The translations under genes were made by a program, and so were the position numbers. Below, piece by piece: positions 1 to 11,794 of a stretch of DNA of 64,000 bases (its first letter is position 1; each line of letters starts with the position of its first letter). This DNA comes from Rotaria socialis (lineage: Eukaryota; Rotifera; Eurotatoria; Philodinida; Philodinidae). The stretch spans positions 1 to 64,000 of the forward strand of contig CAJNYU010003118.1 in assembly GCA_905331475.1 (NCBI GenBank). Direction: 5' to 3'. Below the pieces are notes generated by a model. The model saw only the letters and a list, made by a program, of their open reading frames with translations, had not been told where the DNA came from and made no database searches.

Positions 1-290
1 TATAAACAATACAAAACTTTCTTTGCCCCTTTAAACCATGAATGATTTCGTAGGCATAATACAAAACCACTCAAGGTTCGGTGTGTGTTCTAAAAAACCA
101 TGTATGCTTTTACGAAACTCGCATAAGGTTTTGTTGGAAGTTTTCGAAATCCTTCCAAATCTACTGAACTTAAAATAGTTTTGCTTGAAAGAAACAGAAC
201 GATTTTCATTCTGCTGAACCTAAAATCGTTCGGTTACAAATGCTGAACTCTTAAGGTTCAGTAGAGTACCATTTTTTTTTAGAGTGTAGT
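1..290. repeat. Degenerate AT-rich interspersed repeat
   Basis: About 290 bp of imperfectly repeated words built around CAAAACC, CTGAACC, AAGGTTC and TACGAAA in both orientations. It has no coding potential. The word style resembles the repeat at 32760-33030 (TACGAAACCATCC, GGTTCGGTAGAAT), so both may come from one family. Unit boundaries cannot be set by eye and the left end is cut by the window edge. Confidence 0.4.
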
Positions 291-1556
291 AAATGCTATA
301 GCAAAAAGTGAAAAATACATGAATCATTGCTACTTACTGTGTAGCTAATAAATTCATCATTCTATCCCATATTTTTATGAAAAAAAATTCAAATTTCGTG
401 TGCGTCATGGGATTTAAAAGTTATTTTTTGTAACTTTTCGCTTGACAGCAAATAGAGTTGCTGGATAACCTTGTACAGAATGTTAATGATTATGAAACTT
501 TATGTTGCGAAGACGAATATCAATTCAAGAAGCTACAATAGCAAACCTTAAAAAACAACTCAGTCTAACGGGATAAGTCATTATATTAGACTAAAAAGAA
601 AGCAAGTGACAGCGATTAGGAGCTGATACTGATCTTCACATATCTTCAAACATCCACCAAGACTCATAAGAATTCACTGGAATTCACCAGAACCCAGTAG
701 AATATAGCAGAATCTAGTAGAATTCACCAGAACCCAGTAGAATATAGCAGAATCTAGTAGAATTCACCAGGATCCACGAGGAGCCGTCAGAATCCAAGGA
801 TCCAGGAGCCGCTTTTCCCCCTTGCATATATTTCTGAAGAAAATAATGAGTTTAAGTTTTAATGAGTAGTTTTTATGCTTTCTCAATACTCATTGAAGAC
901 ACTCCCAATCGCAAAAAATACTCTTCTTCGTTTGAATTCATATACGAATCTTTCAAACAGTTATGTAATAAATGTCGCTCTAGTAATGATAATGTGACTA
1001 TTAAATTGAAGCGGTAAATCATGAAGGTAAAGGATAAATTGAAACGGAAAATAATATCCATTATAATAGTTAGGTTGTTTATTTTTGAACGCATTTAGAT
1101 TTTATAAAGGGTTATATATGAATCCTCGATTTATCAATATAATCATCGTAGGATATTTTTTGGAATAATTAACAACCGCTTTTCTTTTTTTACCAGTAAA
1201 ATGTCTCTAGTTTAGTCATCACAGAAAATATTTGCGTTTTATCATAGGTGATTTCGCGATTTCATGTGAATAAAAATGTCATAATTGAACGCAGTAAGGT
1301 ATTGTTTGGAACTGTGAGAACAAAATATGATGATGTTTGCGTCCATCACGAGGTTATTCACGGTCCTTTTCATATGGGAACGAAGAAAAAGATAAGTTGC
1401 ATACTTCTCAGTCATATGAATAATGAAACCAAATGGTATTGGCATTGTTATGTTCCTACGTATAATTTCGATAATTTCGTCTGATTTTAGTTATTAAAAT
1501 CAGTTATTCTTCTTTTTACTCTGGTTTTAGCGTGCAATATTTTAGACTGCGGTGTC
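291..1556. other. Non-coding or unresolved upstream region
   Basis: This holds a 40-bp tandem repeat (681-760) and otherwise AT-rich sequence. One stretch, about 1248-1459 on the plus strand, reads as an open frame with Cys and Trp residues and is followed by a possible intron (GT at 1460, TTTTAG ending at 1530). It could be a separate short exon or an upstream exon of the next gene. Frame continuity does not settle which. Confidence 0.35.
681..770. repeat. Tandem repeat, 40-bp unit made of 10-mers
   Basis: Two exact 40-bp units (681-720 and 721-760) plus the first 10 bp of a third. Each unit is four related 10-mers: AATTCACCAG, AACCCAGTAG, AATATAGCAG and AATCTAGTAG. Degenerate 10-mers continue on both sides. 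This is an ordinary minisatellite formed by nested duplication. Confidence 0.9.
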
Positions 1557-4500
1557 ATGAAGGTACAAGATCTACTCATAATGTTGCTGGCATTCAAATG
1601 GCGAGTATTGGCCAAAGAATATACGCCAAAAGAAGGCTCCAGAAAATCAGATGTAAAAATGTCACTCAACGATAATTTCACAGTCGCCGCTTTCAACTCT
1701 GATAAATTCTACGTGCTTTATTCGGTGTCGAATAATTCGATGTTGAATAATTCGATGTTGAATAATTCGATAAAAACATATTATAAGATAAATTATCGCA
1801 AAGATGACGTCTATGTCTACAGTCTCTCTGTACTAAAAAGTAAATCTGATCAAATTATATCATTTTTACAACTCGTCAAGAATATCAAGTCGAATTCGGT
1901 CTTACTCAGTCGAATCGATATTAACTTGTCCAAGTTTCACAACAGTGCAAATTATCAATATCGCAAGAGCATTAATAAGGTATTGAATAATATTGGTCAA
2001 GAACACATTTTAATCAAAGTTGATACACAAGAAAAGTATGCTTACGTTTTTGCCGATTCATTTATACTTTCATATAATTTATTGACAAATGAACTCTACC
2101 ATAACAACGAAACAAATGTTGTACATTGTGATGGAGATAACGGATCATTTATTCCTCATGCAGCCGATCTAAGAAATAAATGGGCTGCTATGGTTGGCTT
2201 CCATCGAATCCATAATAGTTCTCGCAATAAACCATGTCTTTATATGTTTAAACTTCCATCTTTAAGTTTAATACAAGCACGTAGTCTCGGTAAGAGCAAT
2301 ATCTTAGACTCGGAAAACATTGGCTACAATCACGAATCTACCATGTCAGCGTCAATTGATCCTTCTGGAATGATGGTAGCAATTGGACAAGCACAATTGG
2401 ACACAGTGACAATTGCCTTTATAAATAACAGCAACACGCCTACAAACATTTCTGAAATGTTCCAAATAGTTGAAGATGTGAAATTGATTGACTTTGGGCG
2501 TTCAGTAGCTTGGCTCGACGATAAGGGAACACTCGCTGTACTCGTTGGCAAATCGGGAAATCGTACTGGACTACAATCTGAAATACAAGTCTTCACAAAT
2601 ATCTCTTCTAATCCAACAAGTGTTTCTATTCTACCCAAATATATTTTTCCTAATAATCAACAGACTCTACATGGAATTCCATATAAGTTCGGCTGGGGGA
2701 GACGCTCCTACCTTTTTATCCTGGTACACGGACGCAACTTATTAATCCTTCGCGACGACGGCAAACTTATACATATTCCATCGGCTGATCCTGGTTTCTG
2801 CTCTATGGAACATGTGGAAGTCTCTGAAGTTTATCGCGAATTGTTAACTTGCCTCGATCGTAATAGATGTCCTCCACTTCTCACCGCTTCCATTCGCAAG
2901 AGTTCTTCAACGAATGAATCCACTTCGATGGTTTACTCTTTTTTATCGAAACCATGTGTGAGTGGAACCTACAAGAGTATAACCGGCTTTGGTCCCTGCA
3001 CAGTCTGCCCACCAGGAACAAAAAATCCGGGAGGTAATAAGTCATATGATTGTCAACCATGCAAGCCGATCGAATTCTGTTCGCTGGGTGCTAGTAGTGA
3101 AGTCAATCTCACTGTGTTTAATTCTACTACGCAAGTATTCAACTATCTAGATTCGCCTATTATCGAAAACTATGATGATGTGTTGCTACTTAATTTCATT
3201 CCTAGTACATGGACAGCTGGTTGCGTCTTATCTTCACCTCTCTTCGTTGCTGTTCTATTCATAATACTTTCTTTCATAATATGGCTCATTATGTTTACCA
3301 TTAAAAAACGACAGCCGACTTCATTTGACACTCATCGGAAACGGGCAAAATGCATTCTCAAGCACATTGATCTTATCGGAGAAGGAGAACGCTTGGTTGG
3401 TGGTCTCGCATCGATTGTCATTTTTGCAATTGTCATATATTCTATCGTTTTTGCCGTCTATTATTTTTTTTCATATTCCTCCGACAACACATGGATTCGT
3501 GAAGCATGTAACGACAGTCTACGAAATACGAAATTTGATAATGCTTTGCAACTGCCATTACCGGATCCCAAAGGAAACGATTGGAAAATTTTTCAATTGC
3601 TCAAAGACCAAAACTTCAACATGACTGTCGCTTTAATAAATACTGCAGCGAAATGTGATAATATCGATGTTCATCACAAGAAACATGCAGGCCATTCTGA
3701 AAAAATAAGCAAAATATATTGTAACGATTCAAACAATAATTTCACAACATCATTCAATTTTCAAATACCCACTCATATTTCTACTGTTCAGGTTGGTATA
3801 AACGGACCCTATTTTATTGGGGCTATTCGACTTTGTCTGCATGGATTACCAAAATGTGTAAATGATGAAGACGAATATCGTGAACTAAAAGAACTCGATG
3901 TATGTACTCTGTTCCATACGGATAAAAAGACTATTGGACTTTCAACTTATTTTAATGCAGATCTCGTTAGAGTTATCAATGTTACAAAACCGCTGAGACG
4001 CAATCAAAATACAAATTATAGTGGTGTATGGAAACCGATTACAACATATATCGATAATCTGTCTGACGATTTGTACTATGCTAAATACGGGGAATACTTG
4101 CGATACGCTTCTGATCAGACGACATTCACTGTAAAGTTCAAAGAACAAAACTACTATGTTCAGAACAACAAATCACCGATTATTCGCCGTGGAGCAATTA
4201 CTTTTCATACATTTATGTTCATGTTTTTGCTGATTGATACAATTGCTATGTTTTTTCTTGTTTACAAATTATGGGGTCAACCTCTGGTACGATGTCTTGT
4301 CCAGTTATGTTATAAGTCTCGTGAACATGAATTTCAATCGAATCATACAGAAACGGCAATTGAAGTAAGTTATTCATTCTTGTATTTTCTTTACTGATTT
4401 TTTGATAATTTTGTGACAAGTTTCGATCGACGCTTATTTTCCATCAATGCAAATATCTTCACGAGAAACATCATATTTTCTTAGTATCGTTCAATGGGTG

Positions 4501-5891
4501 GAAGAGTAGATGTATAATGTAGCCTTTGTTATCTCTAATTTGATTTCCTAAAAATTATAATCGCAATGATTGTTTTCTTAGAGAATACTATATGAGAAAA
4601 ATAGTTTCTTTTTTGTCTGTCGGCAAGATAAAAATGTTATCTTTACTTTATTTACTCTTACTCCGTTTTCTATAGTTATTTCAGAGTAGATGTGCAACAG
4701 TTAACTAGCTAGTGGATTGCTGCATATCTATTTTAGAGTAATATTATCAGCTAAAACGTATCTAAAAATCATTGAAAATAAAATCCTTCGGTTTCTAATT
4801 CTTAAGTATCGTCAAAACTTAATGAAGAGTCTAAATTTAAATACAACTCCACTGATGGATGGATGTTTTATTCTGATATGCAAATTTCAATATTTTCTAT
4901 GTTCATTATACAGACAACATCTCCATCGTAACTCTATGGCTAGCACGGTAAAATTTAAAGTCTAGAGATCATTGAAAGCAATCTACGTAGAATGATGATC
5001 GCAAATATTAACTTGCTATTGGTGATTGTGTTCAATCTTTCTTCTTAGATTTCATCAAAATTCACAACGAACTGTCCTACTAGTCAAGATATTCAACAGC
5101 AGTATTGCGCGAAGAATACTGTAAAAGCTCCAGAAGAGTTAGCAATTATTGAATATTCGGAGCTCCCCCATTCTCTATCGACTGGTGAGTGATAATCCTT
5201 GTTATATAACTTGTGTCAGACAATATGAGATGTAATTGCACAGTCAAAAATTAGTTCTAATAAAAAGTAACTGTTCAGATAATATTTTCTTCATCATTAT
5301 TTAATTACTGATGAATCGATGAAGAGTTGATCACTTCTCAGAATAGTTTTTAATCACTCTGTCGACCTCATGACTTTCATTTCGCTAAAAGATACAGTTA
5401 ACTTTAGGGTAATTCAACACGTCAATTTAAGACTTTTAATAATCTGAACCCCCTAAAATATTTCAAAAATATCATATTTTCTCAGAGTTTGACAATTTAA
5501 AACATCGAAGCCCATATTGTATGCATGTTTTATATACAAAAATTTACCAGAATCTGGAATCGTATAAGGTTTCTAAAATATAATCAAATTATCTTATAAA
5601 TTCCGAAATTTTCGCTTCTTAACATTTGAAAAAATATAATCAATGGTTGTTCTTGTAGTTCAGTCTCCTTTTTTGCTGACAACACCATCAGCCACCCAAG
5701 CTGTTCTTCCGTCTGATTATTCGATTGTTGTGTGTCCACGTGAATACTTCGACAAACGGTTCGACATGTATGCCGAGAAAGTAGAATATCTTTCGAACGA
5801 AGTTGTCGTCCTGAGAAATCAAAACGATGAATTAAATCGACAAATTATTTATCTCAAACAATACCAAACTAATGCTGATCACGATCATTAG
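1557..5891 (+). CDS. Multi-pass membrane protein with ephrin-receptor-like Cys motif
   Basis: Three exons: 1557-4364, 5049-5184 and 5659-5891. Donors are GTAAGT and GTGAGT, acceptors end in TTAG and GTAG, and phases match (0 and 1), giving about 1058 residues. The N-terminal ~460 residues look extracellular, with many NxS/T sites and beta-propeller-like strands. Residues ~466-510 form a Cys-rich motif with CTVCPPGTKNPGG, typical of the GCC2/GCC3 (ephrin-receptor-like) domain. Hydrophobic segments lie at ~560-583, ~616-639 and ~883-905. The C-terminal exon encodes a short Leu/Asn/Gln-rich coiled coil. The start is uncertain: the frame stays open upstream to a possible acceptor at 1530, so ATG 1557 may be internal and a signal-peptide exon may be missing. 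The function is unknown; a cell-surface role is inferred from topology. Confidence 0.75.
1731..1771 (+). repeat. 15-bp in-frame tandem repeat
   Basis: Two full copies and one partial copy of AATAATTCGATGTTG inside the first exon of the membrane-protein gene. They encode repeated NNSML and add potential N-glycosylation sites. The length is a multiple of three, so the frame is kept. Confidence 0.9.
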
Positions 5892-6376
5892 AAATGAAGA
5901 CGAGACGATGTTGCTAGGTTGTCTCTCTTTGTCAAGAACAACAATGATACCGACAACTATTTCGTGAAAAAATCAGTCGATCGACAGGAAGGATATTCAT
6001 ATTTATTAAGACGATTACAACTAAGATCAAAGAACCCCTAGAGTCCGACATTTCCTGTTTCGATTTTGTCTGTTTGATCAGTATATTTTTATGTTTATTA
6101 TACTAGAGTAGTAACAATATTTACTTACTCCTTCTTGTAGCGTGCACTCCAATCTGGTTATTAAAGTGAAATAAACTCATCTTAAGTTACAATAACTTCA
6201 TATTTCAATTTATTCATTGAGTATTTGGTATTCTCGTCGAGCTGTTTGAAGACAAAATTTCATTGCTCGAGTTCAGTGTGGATGGTCTCTTAACCCACAC
6301 CCTCAAGAAATGCACAATGCCACCCTCACCCACGTCCTTAAGAGAGATTAATGCCTGAATATTACACTATACATAG
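5892..6376. other. Intergenic region with telomere-like tract
   Basis: No gene seen. It ends in C-rich tracts (AACCCACACCCTC at about 6292, then CACCCTCACCCACG) framed by CTCTTAA and TTAAGAGAG, which are inverted relative to each other. The upstream exons expected for the following truncated copy are absent here. Confidence 0.5.
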
Positions 6377-6885
6377 ATATGTAAGGACAGTTTATTTGTC
6401 ATTTACGTTTGGTATTCCATCGCAAGCTAAACCTTTGTTCAATTTACCTGGCCAATGGCCTTCTTTTTGTGGTCTTGCAAATGTTGGTAACTAGCTATGC
6501 ATCTAGCAGTATTCGTATTCTCATTCTTCGATTACTGTTAGACTTTAGTATGAACAGCAGATATACATATGTGGTAACACCAGATGGTCAAGATCATTTT
6601 ATGTTAAAATTAAGTGGACAACCAATTAATTTTAAAGTACAACCAGATTGGTGTTGCAATGCAAAGCGATGTGTTCAATTCAACAGTATTGTTTTCGATC
6701 GAGCAGATTGGGGTGAGCAAAAACAAGTTGATATGTCGTTTGGTAATTATGGCTGTTGTTCGTACGAAATCACTGTGGTCAGCGGAGGATATGAGTGGCT
6801 GTTTTTTAAATCGACGTTTGTTGTTTATGCATGCGACGGAAACCCCGGCTATGATTGTACCGGTAAGGAACCATGCGGATCTTGA
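6377..6885 (+). pseudogene. 5'-truncated copy of the secreted-protein family
   Basis: Two exons, 6377-6486 and 6542-6885, match the last two exons of the intact gene at 7522-10043. The first exon is also exactly 110 bp, uses the same ACATAG acceptor and the same phases, and encodes the related LF-LP-QW segment ending in a short Cys-Gly stretch. The second encodes VVTPDG, the YGCCSYEIT core, VVYACDG and the same Cys pattern, ending in TGA. The 3' flank keeps the shared AAACGAAATAAA polyadenylation region. All exons for the N-terminal half are missing upstream, so this is a truncated duplicate. Both remaining exons are open, so it could still be transcribed. Confidence 0.65.
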
Positions 6886-7521
6886 AGATGTTCAAATGCA
6901 ACGAGAGTAAAAGACTAGTTATGCATGAATGGATGTAGTAGAGTAGCTTGTTATTATGTGTTAAACGAAATAAACATGCTTCGCATGAAAATGCTTTGGA
7001 AAGTATTACCGCAATAGCGAAACCGCGGTTAAACGTAAAATACACGCCAGGATGCGCTTGATGTTTTCATTGGTGATGTTGTTTTTCACAAGCAATCATC
7101 CTCATTCTGTGGCAGAACTAGATTCCACAATTATATTTAAGAAAAAAAAGGAAGTCCATCGTCATGTGGATTCATAGTGAGCATATTGTATTTTAGTTCA
7201 CAGCTATTATTCAAATGTTTCTACACTAGTCATAATGCATCCCTTCAATTCGAATGTGAATATCAGTCGCTCTCTATGATATAAAAAATCTGCACTAATA
7301 GACCCCCCATAAAATAAATGACAAGTATTTAACTTAAGCCATATTTTAATTATATATCAAGTTACAATTTCAATGATAACATGTTGTCCATCATGATGAT
7401 GAGAGAAAATGCATTTATATTTGCAAGGCCATTTATTTCGCTTCTTGTTTTATTCTTTGATAGAATATATAAAGTACGTGTCTTTCGTGATACAGCTGTG
7501 ATAAATACAAAAATATTTGAA
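6886..7521. other. Intergenic spacer
   Basis: Contains the likely polyadenylation signal of the truncated copy (AATAAA near 6969) and presumably the promoter of the next gene. No further gene or repeat recognised. Confidence 0.5.
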
Positions 7522-10043
7522 ATGAGACAAACTATCTACTTGTTGTTGTTGTTGACTTTATTCATAAGTCAATGTTCAAGTCAAAGAGGTTTTCCAGAAC
7601 AATTTCAAGCAACATTGAACATAACTAGTTTGCAGCAATATCCACTGCCCACCTTAGGTCTTCAACAATTATTGTATGATTACACAAATTCAAGAGTTCG
7701 TTTTGATATCAAAGGTTGGTTTATGAAACAAAATGAAACTTATATGGTTCAATACAAACCCAAAGGTGCCGAAGCAGATACCGTAAGTAACCAGATATCT
7801 CCCATTATAGATAAAAATATTTGAATTTATTTTGGATAGCCACCTTCGAAGGGTTTTACAATGTTCAACTTTAATCCTGATTATCCGGACCGGACAAAGG
7901 TATACGGAAGACAGTGTTTTCTTCTTCTGTTTTCTTTAATAATTCTACTGTTTTTTTTTGAAGAACAATTGTTGGTACAGAACCAATCCAATGAAAGACG
8001 CAGGCCCATTTCCAATTGAATGGTATGGTGATGGCTTAAGTCTTCGTGAAGTTCAACGGTGGTTTCCATTACCGTCAGATCTTATCAATAAGGGCGAAGA
8101 ATGGGTTCCAGAAATCCAAGGATATGCAGTGGTATGTCAACATATTGCGAGAGAAGCAGCCTACGCATACCGTCACGTAGCAAAACAACAGACTTATTCC
8201 ATTTGAAGGTGATCTTGCAGATGAAAATGTTGTATTTTGAAGAGATAGATGAAAAACGCACTAACATCTGTGATTCTATTGAGAATTGGAAGATAAGTTG
8301 ATGAAACCGAGCTTAATGAGGATTCATCTAAAATTTATCGAAGAGAAATGGGGAGCACGTGTGCACGTCTTTCATTCGTTGTTGACTCTACTACCCATTA
8401 CGTCTCAGGTCTTGTTTTATTGTTTTCAGCTTGAATAGGATTGTTAATACCTTTCTTATTTTGCTTTCTGAATATCAAAAAAAAAATGAAATTAACTCAC
8501 CAATATTCTACTAAATAATACGTAATAAATGCAACTTTTCTCATTTTAGAGATATGATTCGCCAGAAATGTGTGATTTAAAAAAATCTGGAATTGGCCTA
8601 GTTCCTTGTCTAAGCTATTTTGAAGCACCAGATAGACCAGTAAAAAGTATTGAAGCCCATGTTGGTCGAACGGCTTACGATTACGATGAGTAAGTGTGAA
8701 GGGGTGGACACATTAGAGGACCTAGACTAGCGGCGTAGCCAGGACTTTTTCATAAAGAATACTCAACCGGCCATTGAAGAGTCAGCTCCCAAAAGCTTCC
8801 TCTGGTGGCTATTCCAAGCAGTAGAAAACACATGAGAATTTTCGTTCCCAGTCATATTTCGTTAGATTGACCAACATAAATCGGCAACGCTAAGGCGCGA
8901 ACAGCATTTGGAATTTCAATATGAGAGCCGAAGCTGATGATAACAATCTTTAGCATCTAGATTTGGTTGTCAGTGACACGAGAAAATTGTATGAAGTGGG
9001 TTTGAGCGTGGGTATAGAAGTTATTCCACGAGCGTATCGCGAAGAGAATGTAAGTGAATGTTTGAGTCCTCATTTCAAGATTTCCCAAGTGGCCAGTATT
9101 TTAGAATTTTGGAACGTATCCGGTGTTGTAGTGGTTGAGAATTCCTACGTATTTGTCCATGAAGACTTGTTGCAACAGAATCTTCTGGGTCTCTATCAGG
9201 CAAAACTCGTCAATGCGCTGATGGATAAAATGCATCAAACGTTTTCTTTTCCAAGGGAGTTAACCTTACGAATATGAATGACAGCAGAATCCAATTACTT
9301 TTCAAGCCTATATCAGCGAGACGTTTCACGATAATTACCCTAAAAATTGTCAAATTGATTTGAAATTGCTACGAAACGATTTAGCACAAAGGTTCACCTC
9401 GAATGATATTGTATAGTGTTTGACAGCCTCTAACAGTTCTTCTAACGTGTCCACCCTTTTGTATAGTACGTCGAAAAGTAGTAACAAATCGTTTATATGT
9501 ACATAGATATTTAACTACAGTATATCTATCATTTACAAATGGTATTACACCAGAAGCCGAACATTTGTTCGATTTACCTAATCAATGGTTTGCCTATTGC
9601 GGCAATGCAGATACCGGTAAATTACAATTTTCAGCAGCACTTATAATACACACCATCCTGGCTGTCTTTTAGGATTTAATGTAGAACCCTTTCGTAACTT
9701 TGTGGTTACTCCTGATGGTAAAGATAATTTAAAATTAACTTTACAAGCCCCACCAGTTCATGCGCCTACTGATCGAGTTACAATTGAATTGAAAGCACAG
9801 CCAAATTATTTCTACAATGGTACGCGATGTGCTGAATTTAGTAAAGTTGTTTTTGATAAAACAAATTGGCAAGTGCCACAACAGATCACCATGTCATTTG
9901 TTGATTACGGTTGTTGCTCATATGCAATCACTGGAAACGGTGGTGGGTACGATTGGCAATACACAATTTCGACAGTTGTTGTCTATGCCTGTGATGGAGA
10001 AGCCGGTGTAGCTTGTAAAGGCAAATATACATGTGAGAAATGA
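7522..10043 (+). CDS. Secreted two-part protein of unknown function
   Basis: Six exons: 7522-7782, 7840-7899, 7964-8131, 8550-8689, 9507-9616 and 9673-10043. All junctions agree in phase and sum to 1110 nt, or 369 residues. MRQTIYLLLLLTLF is a clear signal peptide. The N-terminal half (GFPEQFQATL, NSRVRFDIKGW, CWYRTNPM) loosely recalls LolA/ependymin-like secreted folds. The C-terminal part (VVTPDG, KTNWQVPQQITMSF, YGCCSYAIT, VVYACDG) looks like an all-beta Cys-rich domain. The stop-like TAA at 8691 overlaps a GTAAGT donor. The conserved exon after it, also present in the upstream copy, shows that splicing continues across a transposon relic. AATAAA follows near 10085. The function is not recognised. 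Confidence 0.75.
8699..9458. mobile_element. DNA-transposon relic with terminal inverted repeats
   Basis: About 760 bp inside the fourth intron of the secreted-protein gene. The ends are imperfect inverted repeats: GGGTGGACACATTAGAGG on the left and the complement of GGGTGGACACGTTAGAAG on the right. No clear target-site duplication was found. It contains an open stretch at 8963-9277 with higher GC and coding-like codon use. Confidence 0.5.
8963..9277 (+). pseudogene. Unrecognised coding-like stretch inside the transposon relic
   Basis: About 104 codons open to TGA, more GC-rich than the surroundings. The peptide has well-mixed residues, for example LEFWNVSGVVVVENSY and ALMDKMHQTF. There is no obvious ATG at its start. 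It sits between the inverted repeats at 8699 and 9458, so it may be a piece of transposase or a captured exon. It matches no family I recognise. Confidence 0.3.
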
Positions 10044-11420
10044 AAATATTGAAAAAAGGTTGTACTCAATTACATTTAAACGAAATAAATAAATAATGCC
10101 AATGATGATTCTCACTCGGAGATCGAAATGTAATTCTTCATCACAGATTTGCATTACAGTATCGATGAACACATGAAATTTGAGGATATAGGGTATGAGA
10201 GTTTTAGAACGAGATGTCACACAAGGTCAAGTTCGCCCTCTCCCACTCCTCAGATCATTTAGATTATCTGCTACTTATAACAAAACTTACGGTCATTTTA
10301 AGATTTAACAATATGCTCCAATTTCTTCGATACATCTGTCATAGCGAATATCAGAAGGAGTGATGTGTTGTATAGTCATGCTTGTTTTATCTAGGGGCTA
10401 TGAAAATATACCCATTTGGAATTGTAGTCCTGCTTATGTGCAAAAATCGAGATGAGAGCTTATCTGTCAGTTGAAGCAGTTTCATTTCTAGTTATGAATT
10501 TCATCTATTCTCAGCTATAGACTCACCTACACCCACACTTCAAGCGGACCATTCAGATGACAATGGTAAATTATTCAAAATTAGACGCCAGATAATTTTC
10601 CAAGTCTTTCCAGCCAGTTTATTAGAAAATTAATATGATTTATTATATTCAAAAATTGGGTGTGGGTGTGTGAATTAGGTGTTAATATTCAACTCACACA
10701 CCCTTATTGTGCCATTAATTAAATTTTTAATAATTGATGAGCAATGGTAAAAGCAAAGTGATTATCAAGCTCATAAGCGTAACGTGTTAATAGATCATGG
10801 TGAAGGAGTCGGATGTTGAATCGAAAATTAGTTAGACATTAGAGAACCAAGTAGACTAGAGTGCTTACTGTGTCTGAATGTACTGGATGGTGTATCTGTT
10901 GTTGGATATCATTTTAATATGACGTGATGTGCATGAAAATGACATCCATTACAGAGTTGTACTTTTTAAATGATGGGGCATCGCCCGATTTCGCGAGTTC
11001 GCCGTCTCTTAATACTACTCTATTTTTTGTCACATTACAGTCAGATCAACACATCTTTAAATATCTTTCATGAATATTTTTCATTCTTTATTATTAGCGG
11101 AATGATATATTCGATAGAATAAATATTTAAGAACTGCATATACAATAGTACAGATTTAGATATATTTGAAATTGCCATTATTTGCATATGTCTAATAATA
11201 TTTGTAGAAAGTTTGTTACATTAGAATTTAGTTGTTTTAAATATAGTTTATATACGTATAGTTTTAGATAGCAAGTCTGCAGCAAAGTCTTTCTCATCTT
11301 TAACTAATGTTGAAGATGCGACAGAAAACATTTTGTTAGACGCGCCTGATAATAATAATACTTCATTAACCCTCGATGAAACGACATGCAAAAAAAATGA
11401 TTCTTTGAAACTACTAGAAA
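10044..11420. other. Intergenic region
   Basis: Contains the 3' end of the secreted gene and a telomere-like hairpin at 10658-10703. The rest is AT-rich with no coding signal seen. Confidence 0.5.
10658..10703. repeat. Telomere-like G-rich hairpin
   Basis: GGGTGTGGGTGTGTGA on one arm and TCACACACCC on the other. The 10-bp perfect arms are 10664-10673 and 10694-10703, with a 20-nt loop. It is one of several similar elements in the window. Confidence 0.7.
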
Positions 11421-11794
11421 ATGAAACAAATTATAGTTTTAACATTATTGGTTGTGATAACGAATAAATGTCCATGTCAAACAGGATTTCCCAAACAATT
11501 TCAAGCAAGATTGATTATGACTGGATTATATTTTTGGCAGACATCAACTTCCGGTGTTCAACAATTATTATGTGATCGTATAAATTCACGAGTGCCGATT
11601 TGATATTACAGGATGGCGTAAAAACTAAAGTGAAACTTATATGGTTCAATATAAACGTAAAGGTGTTGAATCAGATTCAGTGAGTATAGAAAGTTACTTG
11701 CTAAAGAACGAACATTAATCATTGAATGTTCGTAGCCAGCTTCGCAAGGTTTTACAATGGTTAATTTCAATGCTGATTATCCAGAATTGAAAAA
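11421..11794 (+). pseudogene. Broken N-terminal copy of the secreted-protein family
   Basis: The first exon starts with ATG and a signal peptide and matches the start of the intact gene (GFPKQFQA, GVQQLL, INSRV). An extra base after codon ~57 shifts the frame, and even in the restored frame an in-frame TAA follows. The equivalent of exon 2 is recognisable after the TAG acceptor ending at 11734 (GFTMVNFNADYP). Later exons are absent. The gene is a non-functional partial duplicate. Confidence 0.8.

Noticed and set aside
8691..8693. TAA as the true stop of the secreted-protein gene
   Set aside because: It overlaps a GTAAGT donor; the next exon fits in phase and is conserved, with identical length, in the upstream truncated copy.
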